From contig JACFNS010000138.1 in NCBI GenBank assembly GCA_019454705.1, positions 1 through 5,811 of the forward strand: a DNA stretch of 5,811 nucleotides, given 5' to 3'. The first letter of the stretch is position 1. The number at the start of each line of letters is the position of its first letter. The notes beneath the pieces are model-generated. The model was given only the letters and a program-made list of their open reading frames with translations, ran no database searches and was not told the origin of the DNA. Position numbers and translations under genes: made by a program. The stretch comes from Taibaiella sp. Lineage in GTDB: Bacteria; Bacteroidota; Bacteroidia; Chitinophagales; Chitinophagaceae. This document shows positions 1-5,422 of the stretch, piece by piece.

Positions 1-260
1 TGGGTTTTGAAAAACTCATATTGAAGAACAAACAGCTGCGCCTGTATTTCATCAGCGACCCCGATTCTGCCTATTTCGAATCAGATACATTCAATGCCAT
101 ACTGGACTTTATACAAAAGAGCGTGAACAATGCACGGTTGAAGCAGGTAGGCAAGAACTTTATGCTGGTGGTGGAAAACATCAAGCGAATGTCTGATGTA
201 CATAGCTTCCTGGACAGGGCTACGCAGGCTGCGCAAAAGCCGGAGGCCAACAAGGCATAA
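1..260 (+). CDS. mfd: Transcription-repair coupling factor Mfd, C-terminal end (partial)
   Basis: This is the 3' end of a gene that starts left of the window. The frame is open from base 3 (codons GGT TTT GAA AAA CTC ATA TTG) to the TAA at 258-260, so the TTG at base 21 is internal and not a start. The visible 86 residues begin GFEKLILKNKQLRLYF and continue through ISDPDSAYFES and a helix around FNAILDFIQK to an NFMLVVENI strand. That pattern resembles the small C-terminal domain (D7) of Bacteroidota Mfd proteins. Mfd is a cytoplasmic ATP-dependent translocase that removes RNA polymerase stalled at DNA lesions and recruits UvrA for nucleotide excision repair. The helicase motifs lie outside the window, so the call rests on C-terminal resemblance only. 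A response-regulator gene follows after 59 bp. Confidence 0.72.
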   Translation, partial: GFEKLILKNKQLRLYFISDPDSAYFESDTFNAILDFIQKSVNNARLKQVGKNFMLVVENIKRMSDVHSFLDRATQAAQKPEANKA

Positions 261-263
261 ATA

Positions 264-294
264 TTTGATTTATACCTCTGTTTGTGTACTTTTA
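264..294 (+). promoter_or_regulatory. Candidate Bacteroidota promoter for the response regulator
   Basis: A TTTG at 264-267 and a TACTTTTA at 287-294 are separated by 19 bp. They resemble the Bacteroidota primary-sigma promoter (TTTG at about -33, TAnnTTTG at -7), with one mismatch in the -7 element. Transcription would start around 300, giving a leader of about 20 nt before the ATG at 320. This is a pattern match only, in a short AT-rich gap. Confidence 0.4.
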
Positions 295-319
295 AACAGT
301 ATTATCCCCGCTTACAGCT

Positions 320-958
320 ATGATAAAAATTGTCATTGCGGATGACCACCACATATTATTGGATGGCCTGAAAGCCATGCTGGAAAAACAGCAGGACATT
401 CATGTAATGGCTGTATATGATAACGGGCAGGCATTATTGGACGATTTGATAAAAACTCAGCCCGACCTGGCGCTTGTGGACATAAATATGCCCGGGATGA
501 AAGGGCCGGAGCTTACACAAAAGATAAAGGAATTAAATCCCGCCGTGCAGGTCATTACATTATCTATGTATGACGATGCGGGCCATATCATGGAAATGAT
601 AGAAGCAGGCGTATCCGGCTACCTGCTGAAGAATGTGAACGACAAGGAGTTGATAGATGCCATCACCCAAGTGAATGCCGGCAAAATGTATTTTTCTTCA
701 GAAGTATCGCAAAAGCTTACCGGCCTGGTGATGCAACAACAACGCAAACTGGACCAACCCGCCAAACCCAAGCTGACCGAAAGGGAACTGGAAATACTGA
801 AACTGATAGCCAACGAACATAGCAATGCGGAAATTGCTGAAATGCTCTTCATCAGCGAACGTACGGTAGAAACCCACCGCAAAAACATGCTCCGCAAGAC
901 CAACAATAAGACGATAGTAGGTTTGCTGAAGTATGCGATAGAGAACCAACTCATCTGA
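320..958 (+). CDS. NarL/FixJ (LuxR-type) two-component response regulator
   Basis: This 212-aa cytoplasmic transcription regulator has the length and layout typical of NarL/FixJ proteins. The receiver domain spans about residues 1-118. It has the acidic pair D8-D9, the predicted phosphoacceptor D54 (in ALVDINMPG), the switch residue S82 (ITLSMYDD) and the conserved K104 (GYLLKN). A Gln/Lys-rich linker (about 137-150) leads to a LuxR-type helix-turn-helix at about 151-212, with LTERELEIL, the NAEIAEML helix and the recognition-helix region SERTVETHRKNML. Phosphorylation at D54 by a sensor kinase is expected to control DNA binding. No histidine kinase is encoded next to it (Mfd upstream, a lipoprotein downstream), so its kinase and target genes cannot be read from this window. 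The ATG at 320 puts the first receiver strand (IKIVIADDH) right at the N-terminus, as usual for the family. Confidence 0.95.
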   Translation: MIKIVIADDHHILLDGLKAMLEKQQDIHVMAVYDNGQALLDDLIKTQPDLALVDINMPGMKGPELTQKIKELNPAVQVITLSMYDDAGHIMEMIEAGVSGYLLKNVNDKELIDAITQVNAGKMYFSSEVSQKLTGLVMQQQRKLDQPAKPKLTERELEILKLIANEHSNAEIAEMLFISERTVETHRKNMLRKTNNKTIVGLLKYAIENQLI

Positions 959-1024
959 TTATCCGTACCAGTACGTAGAGAAATATACCTCCTCTCTTGT
1001 ATAGATATTTTTTTGTTTCGAAGA

Positions 1025-1032
1025 TACTTTTG
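1025..1032 (+). promoter_or_regulatory. Candidate -7 promoter element for the lipoprotein gene
   Basis: TACTTTTG is a perfect match to the Bacteroidota -7 consensus TAnnTTTG and lies 36 nt before the ATG at 1069. No TTTG sits at the expected upstream spacing: the nearest TTG at 997-999 is about 25 bp away and a TTTG at 1012-1015 is too close. The -33 element is therefore weak or absent. The leader before the ATG is A/T-rich (acaacaaaattt) with no Shine-Dalgarno motif. Confidence 0.45.
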
Positions 1033-1068
1033 TACCGAAACGGATAAATTCTCTTTACAACAAAATTT

Positions 1069-1869
1069 ATGAAAATGAAAAATCTACTCAAAACCACAAT
1101 TCCGGCGCTGGCTATTATGTTAGGCGTAGCATCCTGCGATAAAACAACCACAACTACTACTCCCACGCCAACCACGCCTACTCCCACAACACCTACTGCA
1201 CCTACGCCTGTTACTCCTACAGTTGGCGGTAACTTCTGGGGTGTTATGGTAGCCTTGAAGATGGAGTTCTCTTATAATGTTACCGGTGCTCCATTCCCTG
1301 TGAGCCTGGATTATGATATGGCTGTCGCTAATTTTTACAATGGTGCAGGTTCAAGCACGGTAGTAGATGCAGGTACTGTATCTGTTAACAGCAACAACCT
1401 GGAAAAACAAACCAATAATAGCTATTACAAGAGCGCCACTACGGGTATGACACCTTCTTCACTGGGTTATAGCAGCGGGGTGCAGTGGCAGGTAGCAGGT
1501 GGAAATGGTATTCCATCTATCAACTACACGCATACCGGTTCTTTCCCTGAGTACAGCGGCACACTTCCTTCAGAAATAAACAGGTCGCAGGATTTGGAGA
1601 TAGACCTTGGTTCAAAAGTAACTGGTGCAGATTCGGTTTATGTTGTTATCATTACTTCGAGCAAGCAAATAATCAAAGCCTATGATGGTAATCCTGCACC
1701 CGCTAAAGCTACTATTACTGCATCAGAACTAGGTTCACTTCCTGCTGTGTCAGATAACTCAGCTTACCTGGAGGTGGTGCCATTTACATACGCAATGCCT
1801 ATTATCAGCGGCAAACAGTTTGTAGCTATCAAGGAAACAGCTGCAGTAGCATCAGTAAAAATCAACTAA
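1069..1869 (+). CDS. Putative secreted lipoprotein with Thr/Pro-rich linker, function unknown
   Basis: I do not recognise the family of this 266-aa protein. The N-terminus is a type II signal peptide: basic MKMKNLLK, hydrophobic residues about 11-21, and the lipobox V20-A21-S22-C23, so cleavage before C23 and lipidation are predicted. A low-complexity Thr/Pro linker (residues 26-51) follows and would act as a flexible spacer from the membrane. The remaining 210 or so residues are rich in Gly, Ser, Thr and Val and look like alternating beta strands. There is no Cys after C23 and no obvious catalytic motif. D188-S189-V190 fits the D(S/T)(A/I/L/M/T/V) O-glycosylation motif known from Bacteroidota, although a single short match is weak evidence. 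An alternative start at the ATG of 1075 would shorten the signal peptide by two residues. The gene stands alone, with its own candidate promoter upstream and a strong terminator downstream. Confidence 0.75.
   Translation: MKMKNLLKTTIPALAIMLGVASCDKTTTTTTPTPTTPTPTTPTAPTPVTPTVGGNFWGVMVALKMEFSYNVTGAPFPVSLDYDMAVANFYNGAGSSTVVDAGTVSVNSNNLEKQTNNSYYKSATTGMTPSSLGYSSGVQWQVAGGNGIPSINYTHTGSFPEYSGTLPSEINRSQDLEIDLGSKVTGADSVYVVIITSSKQIIKAYDGNPAPAKATITASELGSLPAVSDNSAYLEVVPFTYAMPIISGKQFVAIKETAAVASVKIN
1144..1221 (+). repeat. Thr/Pro trinucleotide-like low-complexity tract inside the lipoprotein gene
   Basis: Twenty-six consecutive codons encode 16 Thr, 8 Pro, one Ala and one Val, mostly as ACN and CCN. A six-Thr run opens the tract and TPTTP-like units follow. 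The third base varies, so this is a degenerate protein-level repeat and not a clean microsatellite. It links the lipidated Cys to the presumed folded domain. Confidence 0.8.
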
Positions 1870-1934
1870 TTCATACGGGGATATATAGATACGCTATCTG
1901 ATTTTGTAGAAATACGGATAGTGGATTTATCCGA

Positions 1935-1962
1935 AAAGAGGGCTCCTTCCGGGGCCCTCTTT
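1935..1962. terminator. Bidirectional intrinsic terminator between convergent genes
   Basis: A hairpin has a left arm AGAGGGCTCC (1937-1946), a loop TTCC and a right arm GGGGCCCTCT (1951-1960). This gives ten pairs with a single T:G wobble. Two further A:T pairs extend the stem to 1935-1962. An A run on the left (1934-1937) and a T-rich tail on the right (ttgttgtt) give a U-rich tail in both directions. It lies 65 bp after the lipoprotein stop and 4 bp after the rng stop, so it probably terminates both transcripts. Confidence 0.85.
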
Positions 1963-1966
1963 GTTG

Positions 1967-3523
1967 TTATAACTTAATAATGTCGTCGGTTCTTCGGTCG
2001 TAGAAATGATATTCCGTGATGGGCGAGTTATTGTCCGTTACAATCTTCACTTTCACTTTATGTTTCCAGTACCATTTCCACTGTATAGAGTTGAAGAAAT
2101 TACCTTTGGTGAGGTAAGCGCTCATAATAGGGTGTACATGCAACGCCAGTTGGCGGTGTCCCTGGTTGATTAAATACTTCAGGTCTTTTTCTATATCATC
2201 TGCCAGTAGTATGGACGGGCCTATTTTGCCGGTTCCTTTGCAGGTGGGGCAAATTTCCGCTGTAGATATGTTCAACTCCGGCCTCAGGCGCTGGCGGGTT
2301 ATCTGCATCAGCCCAAACTTGGACACAGGCAGTACTGTATGCCTGGCCCTGTCGGTGCTCATGAATTTTTCCACTGCCTCGTGAAGCGCCTTTTTATTAT
2401 TTGGCAGCTTCATGTCAATGAAGTCAATGATGATAATGCCACCCAGGTCGCGCAGGCGCATCTGTCGGGCTATTTCTTCAGCGGCTTCCAGGTTGGTTAC
2501 CAGGGCGTTTTGCTCCTGCCCCATTTCGGCGCTGCGAGTGCCGCTGTTCACGTCTATTACATGCAGCGCTTCGGTGTGCTCTATTATCAGGTAGGCTCCG
2601 CTGGAGAGGTTTACTGTTTTACCAAAAGAGGCTTTCACCTGCTTGGTAACACCGTATTGGTCAAATACGTTGGTCCCACCATTATGAAAGCTGACGATTT
2701 CTTCCTTTTCAGGTGCTATGCGTGAGATGTACTCTTTGGTTTCAGCATGCATCTTCTTATCGTTCACCACTACTTTCTGAAAACTCTCACTCAGCAGGTC
2801 GCGCAGTATAGATGTGGTTTTGTCCTGCTCGCCCATGATGAGCTTGGGTGCTTTTGACCCTTTCAGGTTGTCCTGGATGTTCTGCCACATTTTGGTCAGT
2901 TCCATCACATCGTTGTGCAGCTCGGCAGTGTTCTTGCCTTCGGCTGCTGTACGTACTATCACACCAAAGTTTTTGGGCTTGATAGCTTCAACAGTGCGTT
3001 GCAGGCGCTTGCGCTCGTCGGCAGAATGTATTTTGCGGGATATAGCTACTACATCGTTAAAAGGTGTCATCACCACAAAACGACCCGGCAGCGATATTTC
3101 GCAGCTGAGGCGGGGCCCTTTATTAGATATAGGCTCCTTAAGTACTTGTACCAGTATCTCTGGCTTGTGGTTGACTACTTCCGTTATCTTTCCGCTCTTT
3201 AATATCTCGGCTTCGTTTTTGAACTTGCCAAAGTCATTTCCCCAGTTTGTATTCCCTTCCAGTGAAAGTTTTGAAAATTTCATCAGTGAACGGAAGTAGG
3301 GGCTCAGGTCGGTATAATGCAGGAAAGCGTCTTTTTCGTAGCCAACATCCACAAAGGCGGCGTTGAGGCCTGGCATAAGCTTTTTCACTTTGCCCAGGTA
3401 CAGGTCGCCCACGGCAAAGTTGTTTTGCCCCTTTTCAAAATGGAGCTCAACCAGCTTTTTATCTTCCAGCAGGGCGATTTCCACGCCATCTGCCGAAGAA
3501 TTGATAATCAGTTCTTTGTTCAT
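1967..3523 (-). CDS. rng: Ribonuclease G (Rne/Rng family endoribonuclease)
   Basis: This 518-aa cytoplasmic endonuclease is predicted to cut single-stranded A/U-rich RNA and so take part in rRNA maturation and mRNA decay. An S1-like RNA-binding domain starts near residue 38 (GDLYLGKVKKLMPGLNAAFVD) and contains an extra segment of roughly 35 residues (about 77-112). The 5'-monophosphate sensor pair is R191-T192 (VIVRTAAEG). The Mg-binding catalytic aspartates are D324 (HVIDVNSG) and D367 (IIDFIDM), 43 residues apart, as for D303/D346 of E. coli RNase E. The Zn-link cysteines C425 and C428 (CPTCKGTG) lie 58 and 61 residues after D367, also matching E. coli. The chain ends soon after the small domain and has no long degradosome scaffold, so RNase G fits better than RNase E. 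The ATG start lies 200 bp from the next gene upstream. A bidirectional terminator follows the stop. Confidence 0.96.
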   Translation of the reverse strand: MNKELIINSSADGVEIALLEDKKLVELHFEKGQNNFAVGDLYLGKVKKLMPGLNAAFVDVGYEKDAFLHYTDLSPYFRSLMKFSKLSLEGNTNWGNDFGKFKNEAEILKSGKITEVVNHKPEILVQVLKEPISNKGPRLSCEISLPGRFVVMTPFNDVVAISRKIHSADERKRLQRTVEAIKPKNFGVIVRTAAEGKNTAELHNDVMELTKMWQNIQDNLKGSKAPKLIMGEQDKTTSILRDLLSESFQKVVVNDKKMHAETKEYISRIAPEKEEIVSFHNGGTNVFDQYGVTKQVKASFGKTVNLSSGAYLIIEHTEALHVIDVNSGTRSAEMGQEQNALVTNLEAAEEIARQMRLRDLGGIIIIDFIDMKLPNNKKALHEAVEKFMSTDRARHTVLPVSKFGLMQITRQRLRPELNISTAEICPTCKGTGKIGPSILLADDIEKDLKYLINQGHRQLALHVHPIMSAYLTKGNFFNSIQWKWYWKHKVKVKIVTDNNSPITEYHFYDRRTDDIIKL

Positions 3524-3556
3524 GTGTCCGTCGTTTATCCGGCCATACCAGCACCA

Positions 3557-3575
3557 TGCCTGCCAGTTGCAGGCA
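3557..3575 (-). promoter_or_regulatory. Hairpin in the presumed rng 5' leader
   Basis: A perfect 7-bp inverted repeat (TGCCTGC, 5-nt spacer, GCAGGCA) lies 33 nt upstream of the rng ATG. In the mRNA it would form a compact GC-rich hairpin. No U-tract follows on the - strand, so it is not a typical terminator. E. coli rne is autoregulated through leader structures cut by RNase E, and a similar role here is only an analogy. Confidence 0.4.
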
Positions 3576-3697
3576 CACCTTCACATAACTTCTTGTATAC
3601 AGAGGGAACATTAATAACAAAACCCTACACCTGTTACTATATACTTGCGTACATACTAAGAGATGTAAGGATATGTTCAGAAGTTAACAGGAAATCC

Positions 3698-3716
3698 GGC
3701 ATAGGGCCGGTATGCC
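3698..3716 (-). other. Dyad just downstream of the small basic protein gene
   Basis: GGCATA (3698-3703) and TATGCC (3711-3716) form a 6-bp inverted repeat around a GC-rich 7-nt spacer. A competing pairing, AGGGC (3703-3707) with GCCCT (3714-3718), overlaps it. It begins 7 nt after the small gene's stop codon. On the - strand it is followed by GGATTTCCTG, which is only a weak T-tract. It could be a leaky terminator or a processing structure between this gene and rng. Confidence 0.3.
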
Positions 3717-3723
3717 CTGAGCC

Positions 3724-3816
3724 TTATTTCTTCTTCTTATGACGGTTCTTCCTAAGGCGTTTTTTACGCTTGTGCGTAGCTATTTTATGTCTTTTCCTTT
3801 TTTTACCGCAAGGCAT
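3724..3816 (-). CDS. Small highly basic AURKAIP1/COX24-domain protein, probably ribosome-associated
   Basis: This 30-residue gene starts at an ATG (3816-3814) and ends at TAA (3726-3724). The protein begins MPCGKKRKRHKIATHKRK and ends in four lysines. It has 12 Lys, 6 Arg and 3 His, and no acidic residue. I recognise it as the short Bacteroidota protein annotated as AURKAIP1/COX24 domain-containing. That domain is the C-terminal basic part of the mitochondrial small-subunit ribosomal protein mS38, so binding to rRNA in the ribosome is a reasonable inference, not something the sequence proves. The start lies 16 nt after the TPR gene's stop, which suggests cotranscription. The leader (aaatcattaactt) is AT-rich without a Shine-Dalgarno motif. 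Ribonuclease G lies downstream. Its size makes it easy for gene callers to miss. Confidence 0.9.
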   Translation of the reverse strand: MPCGKKRKRHKIATHKRKKRLRKNRHKKKK

Positions 3817-3832
3817 AAGTTAATGATTTAAG

Positions 3833-4690
3833 TTATTTAAATGTTTTTATGTATTCGTCTATTTCTTTACTGAAAGATGGATTATTAATAATCCGCTTAC
3901 ATTCCTCCAGCAATTCAATAGCCTTTTGCTTGTTTCCTTTACTCTTATATACTTCTGCCAGAAAATAAAGGGCTTCTGTATTTTCAGGCTCTATACTCAA
4001 TACCTTTTCAAACCGCTCCTGTGCCTTATCCATTTGCCCCGAACGGATGGCCAGTTGTCCCAGCATCAGGTTTGCCTGTATGTGGTTGGGCTGCTCGCGC
4101 GTAATACCCAGTAACAACTGTATTCCCTGCATCGGTTGGCTGGTGCCGTCTACGTAGGCGGCGGCCAGGGCCATCTTTACCGTATCGTTATCCGGGTTCA
4201 GCTCCAGGCTTTGCTCGAAGGCCGCTATAGCCTGCTGAGCCGCCCAGGCCCTTACCGATGCCGATTCAGCGCTGCGCATCAGCTCTGAATTTAATCGGGC
4301 TGCAAAGTTGAGGCTTTTTTCTGAATTCTCCAACTTTGCTGCCTCTGTGTAATAATAAGCCGCCTGGGACAGTTGTTTATGCTGCTGCCATATCTGTGCC
4401 ACCTCAGTATATATAGAAGCTTTTTTCGATTTATCGGTAGCCTTGTCTGCCTTAGCCAGCAATGCGTCAATTTCTTCTACAGCATGGTCGTGCAGGGCAG
4501 ATTTGCCGGCAGTAAGAATTGAATCTACAGATGCGGGGGCTGCAGCCATATGTTGGGCACCATCATCGTGCGTGGAGGCTGGTTGTTGCTGGCCCCCCGG
4601 CTTTTTCGGCGGCACGGTATTAACACCCCAGTATAATGCGGCGGTTAATGCCACCGCGGCTATCAATGCTATATAATGACCTTTGCGCAA
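3833..4690 (-). CDS. Membrane-anchored tetratricopeptide repeat (TPR) protein
   Basis: This 285-aa protein has one N-terminal hydrophobic segment (about residues 7-23, after MRKGHY). It probably acts as an uncleaved anchor or signal, placing the rest outside the cytoplasm. A Pro/Gln/Ala-rich linker (about 26-55) follows, then a helical domain. TPR units are clearest at about 204-237 (ANLMLGQLAIRSGQMDKAQERFEKVLSIEPEN) read as two halves, ANLMLGQLAIRSGQMDKAQ and ERFEKVLSIEPEN, and at about 238-271 (ALYFLAEVYKSKGNKQKAI). More degenerate units lie at about 90-123 and 151-200. TPRs mediate protein-protein contacts, and the partner is unknown. The start is a TTG (4690-4688): an in-frame TAA lies three codons upstream, no ATG is available, and the next Met is residue 48, beyond the anchor. 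HU lies 52 nt upstream and the small basic gene 16 nt downstream. The start codon sits in an inverted repeat. Confidence 0.88.
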   Translation of the reverse strand: MRKGHYIALIAAVALTAALYWGVNTVPPKKPGGQQQPASTHDDGAQHMAAAPASVDSILTAGKSALHDHAVEEIDALLAKADKATDKSKKASIYTEVAQIWQQHKQLSQAAYYYTEAAKLENSEKSLNFAARLNSELMRSAESASVRAWAAQQAIAAFEQSLELNPDNDTVKMALAAAYVDGTSQPMQGIQLLLGITREQPNHIQANLMLGQLAIRSGQMDKAQERFEKVLSIEPENTEALYFLAEVYKSKGNKQKAIELLEECKRIINNPSFSKEIDEYIKTFK

Positions 4691-4713
4691 GACAGATTAA
4701 TTTTTGCGCAAAG
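4681..4713 (-). promoter_or_regulatory. Perfect inverted repeat of two TTGCGCAA octamers over the TPR gene start
   Basis: CTTTGCGCAA (4681-4690) and TTGCGCAAAG (4704-4713) are perfect 10-bp inverted arms with a 13-nt spacer. Each arm contains the self-complementary octamer TTGCGCAA, and the two octamers start exactly 21 bp apart, about two helical turns. In the - strand mRNA the downstream arm begins with the UUG start codon of the TPR gene, so a hairpin would hide the start. As DNA it could be a paired operator. No T-tract follows in either direction, so a terminator is unlikely. Confidence 0.6.
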
Positions 4714-4742
4714 CTACGAAGAAGGCTTGAGAATGGGCTTTA

Positions 4743-5066
4743 CTATTCATCATCGTCATCATGCTCCTTGCTTTCAGACAAGTCGTGCGTCGATGTCTTG
4801 ACGGCATGGACAAATTCCTTGGCGGGCTTAAATGCAGGGATGAAATGCTCAGGTATTTCCACAGCTATGTTCTTCTTAATATTACGGCCTATTTTAGCAG
4901 CCCTTTTTTTAAGGATGAAACTGCCAAAACCGCGAACGTAAACAGGTTCGCCTTCTATCAGGGAGGTTTTTACTTCCTTAAAGAAAGCTTCGAGTGCGAC
5001 AAGAATATCCACCTTAGGTATGCCTGTCTTTTCTGCAATACTGTTTACTACATCGGCTTTTCTCAT
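4743..5066 (-). CDS. HU/IHF-family nucleoid DNA-binding protein with acidic C-terminal tail
   Basis: This 107-aa protein belongs to the HU/IHF family (usually about 90-100 aa), dimeric proteins that bend and compact DNA. The N-terminal helical part (residues 1-40) begins MRKADVVNSIAEKTGI. The family signature GFGSF lies at 46-50, followed by the beta-arm region 53-75 and the closing PAFKPAKEF at 77-85. At the arm tip HU usually has RNPxTG. Here the sequence is G60-R61-N62-I63-K64-K65-N66, so the intercalating proline is an isoleucine. Residues 92-107 form an added tail ending H-D-D-D-D-E, an acidic stretch not present in classical HU. The ATG at 5066 gives the canonical family N-terminus. It is the first gene of the - strand block, 52 nt before the TPR gene and divergent from ctaA. 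Confidence 0.95.
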   Translation of the reverse strand: MRKADVVNSIAEKTGIPKVDILVALEAFFKEVKTSLIEGEPVYVRGFGSFILKKRAAKIGRNIKKNIAVEIPEHFIPAFKPAKEFVHAVKTSTHDLSESKEHDDDDE

Positions 5067-5214
5067 AATATCTTATTTAGAAAAGTGTAAAAATTTATTT
5101 AGCTCTGGCTCACAATTATTGCCAAATTACAAAGTCTTTTTCTTAAATCGGTATATAAATATAATACAACTATCCGTTTTTTTATATATAGTGCGGTATT
5201 ATTCTAACATTAAT

Positions 5215-5272
5215 TAACTGATTAATTACCAATAATATAATGATTGAAAGGTTAAAAACTCTTAATCAGTTA
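5215..5272. repeat. 11-bp inverted repeat TAACTGATTAA / TTAATCAGTTA
   Basis: The arms at 5215-5225 and 5262-5272 are perfect reverse complements separated by 36 bp. The left arm also overlaps a 7-bp dyad (5211-5217 with 5222-5228). It lies in the HU-ctaA intergenic region, between the two genes. It could be a looped operator or a chance match in AT-rich DNA. Confidence 0.35.
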
Positions 5273-5391
5273 TATATTTCAATAAAACAAAAGGTGGTCA
5301 TATAAGTTCAATCACTTACTTATAGCAGCTTTCGGCCTTATTTCCCCTTTATTATTGAAACGAATTACCCTGAAATAAGTTGTGGCTGGCG

Positions 5392-5399
5392 TACATTTG
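5392..5399 (+). promoter_or_regulatory. Candidate -7 promoter element for ctaA
   Basis: TACATTTG matches TAnnTTTG perfectly. Transcription would begin around 5404-5408, just upstream of the TTG start proposed at 5423, leaving a leader of about 15-20 nt. No clear TTTG is present at the -33 position (the sequence near 5369-5372 is cctg). Confidence 0.45.
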
Positions 5400-5422
5400 C
5401 CTTGCTACAAAATTTTCAGGTC

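Larger units (their letters stand above)
5067..5422. other. AT-rich divergent intergenic region (HU / ctaA)
   Basis: No convincing gene lies in these 356 bases, and the open frames here are short and AT-driven. The region must hold the promoters for HU (-) and ctaA (+). I see a perfect TAnnTTTG element for ctaA at 5392-5399 but no clean counterpart for HU on the - strand. Dyads present are TAATTAA/TTAATTA (5211-5228), an 11-bp pair (5215-5225 with 5262-5272), and TATAAGT/ACTTATA (5301-5324). AT-rich composition makes such repeats likely by chance, so no function is assigned. Confidence 0.6.

Noticed and set aside
21..260. Complete 79-aa gene starting at TTG 21
   Set aside because: The frame is open upstream to the window edge and the added residues (GFEKLI) continue an Mfd-like C-terminus, so it is a partial gene and not a small complete one.
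962..975. Hairpin CGTAC-CA-GTACG after the response regulator
   Set aside because: A 5-bp stem with a 2-nt spacer cannot form a stable loop at full length, and no T-tract directly follows.
951..1187. - strand 78-aa frame rich in Gly/Val (MGVGVVGVGVVVVVV)
   Set aside because: It is the complement of the Thr/Pro codons of the lipoprotein gene, and the low-complexity protein has no independent support.
1890..1920. CTATC/GATAG dyad before the shared terminator
   Set aside because: There are only five pairs over a long spacer in AT-rich DNA, and the strong hairpin at 1935-1962 explains termination.
2339..2725. + strand 128-aa frame inside rng
   Set aside because: It lies antisense to the RNase G catalytic core, which carries all conserved residues on the other strand.
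3317..3742. + strand 141-aa frame over the rng start and leader
   Set aside because: It runs antisense to the rng N-terminus and the end of the small basic gene, has no recognisable motif, and has no promoter or leader signal.
4681..4713. Intrinsic terminator after HU
   Set aside because: The stem is good, but the loop is long and no T-tract follows on the - strand (GTCATTATA), so a regulatory role fits better.
4761..5090. + strand 109-aa frame antisense to HU
   Set aside because: It is a shadow of the well-supported HU-family gene and shows no domain features.
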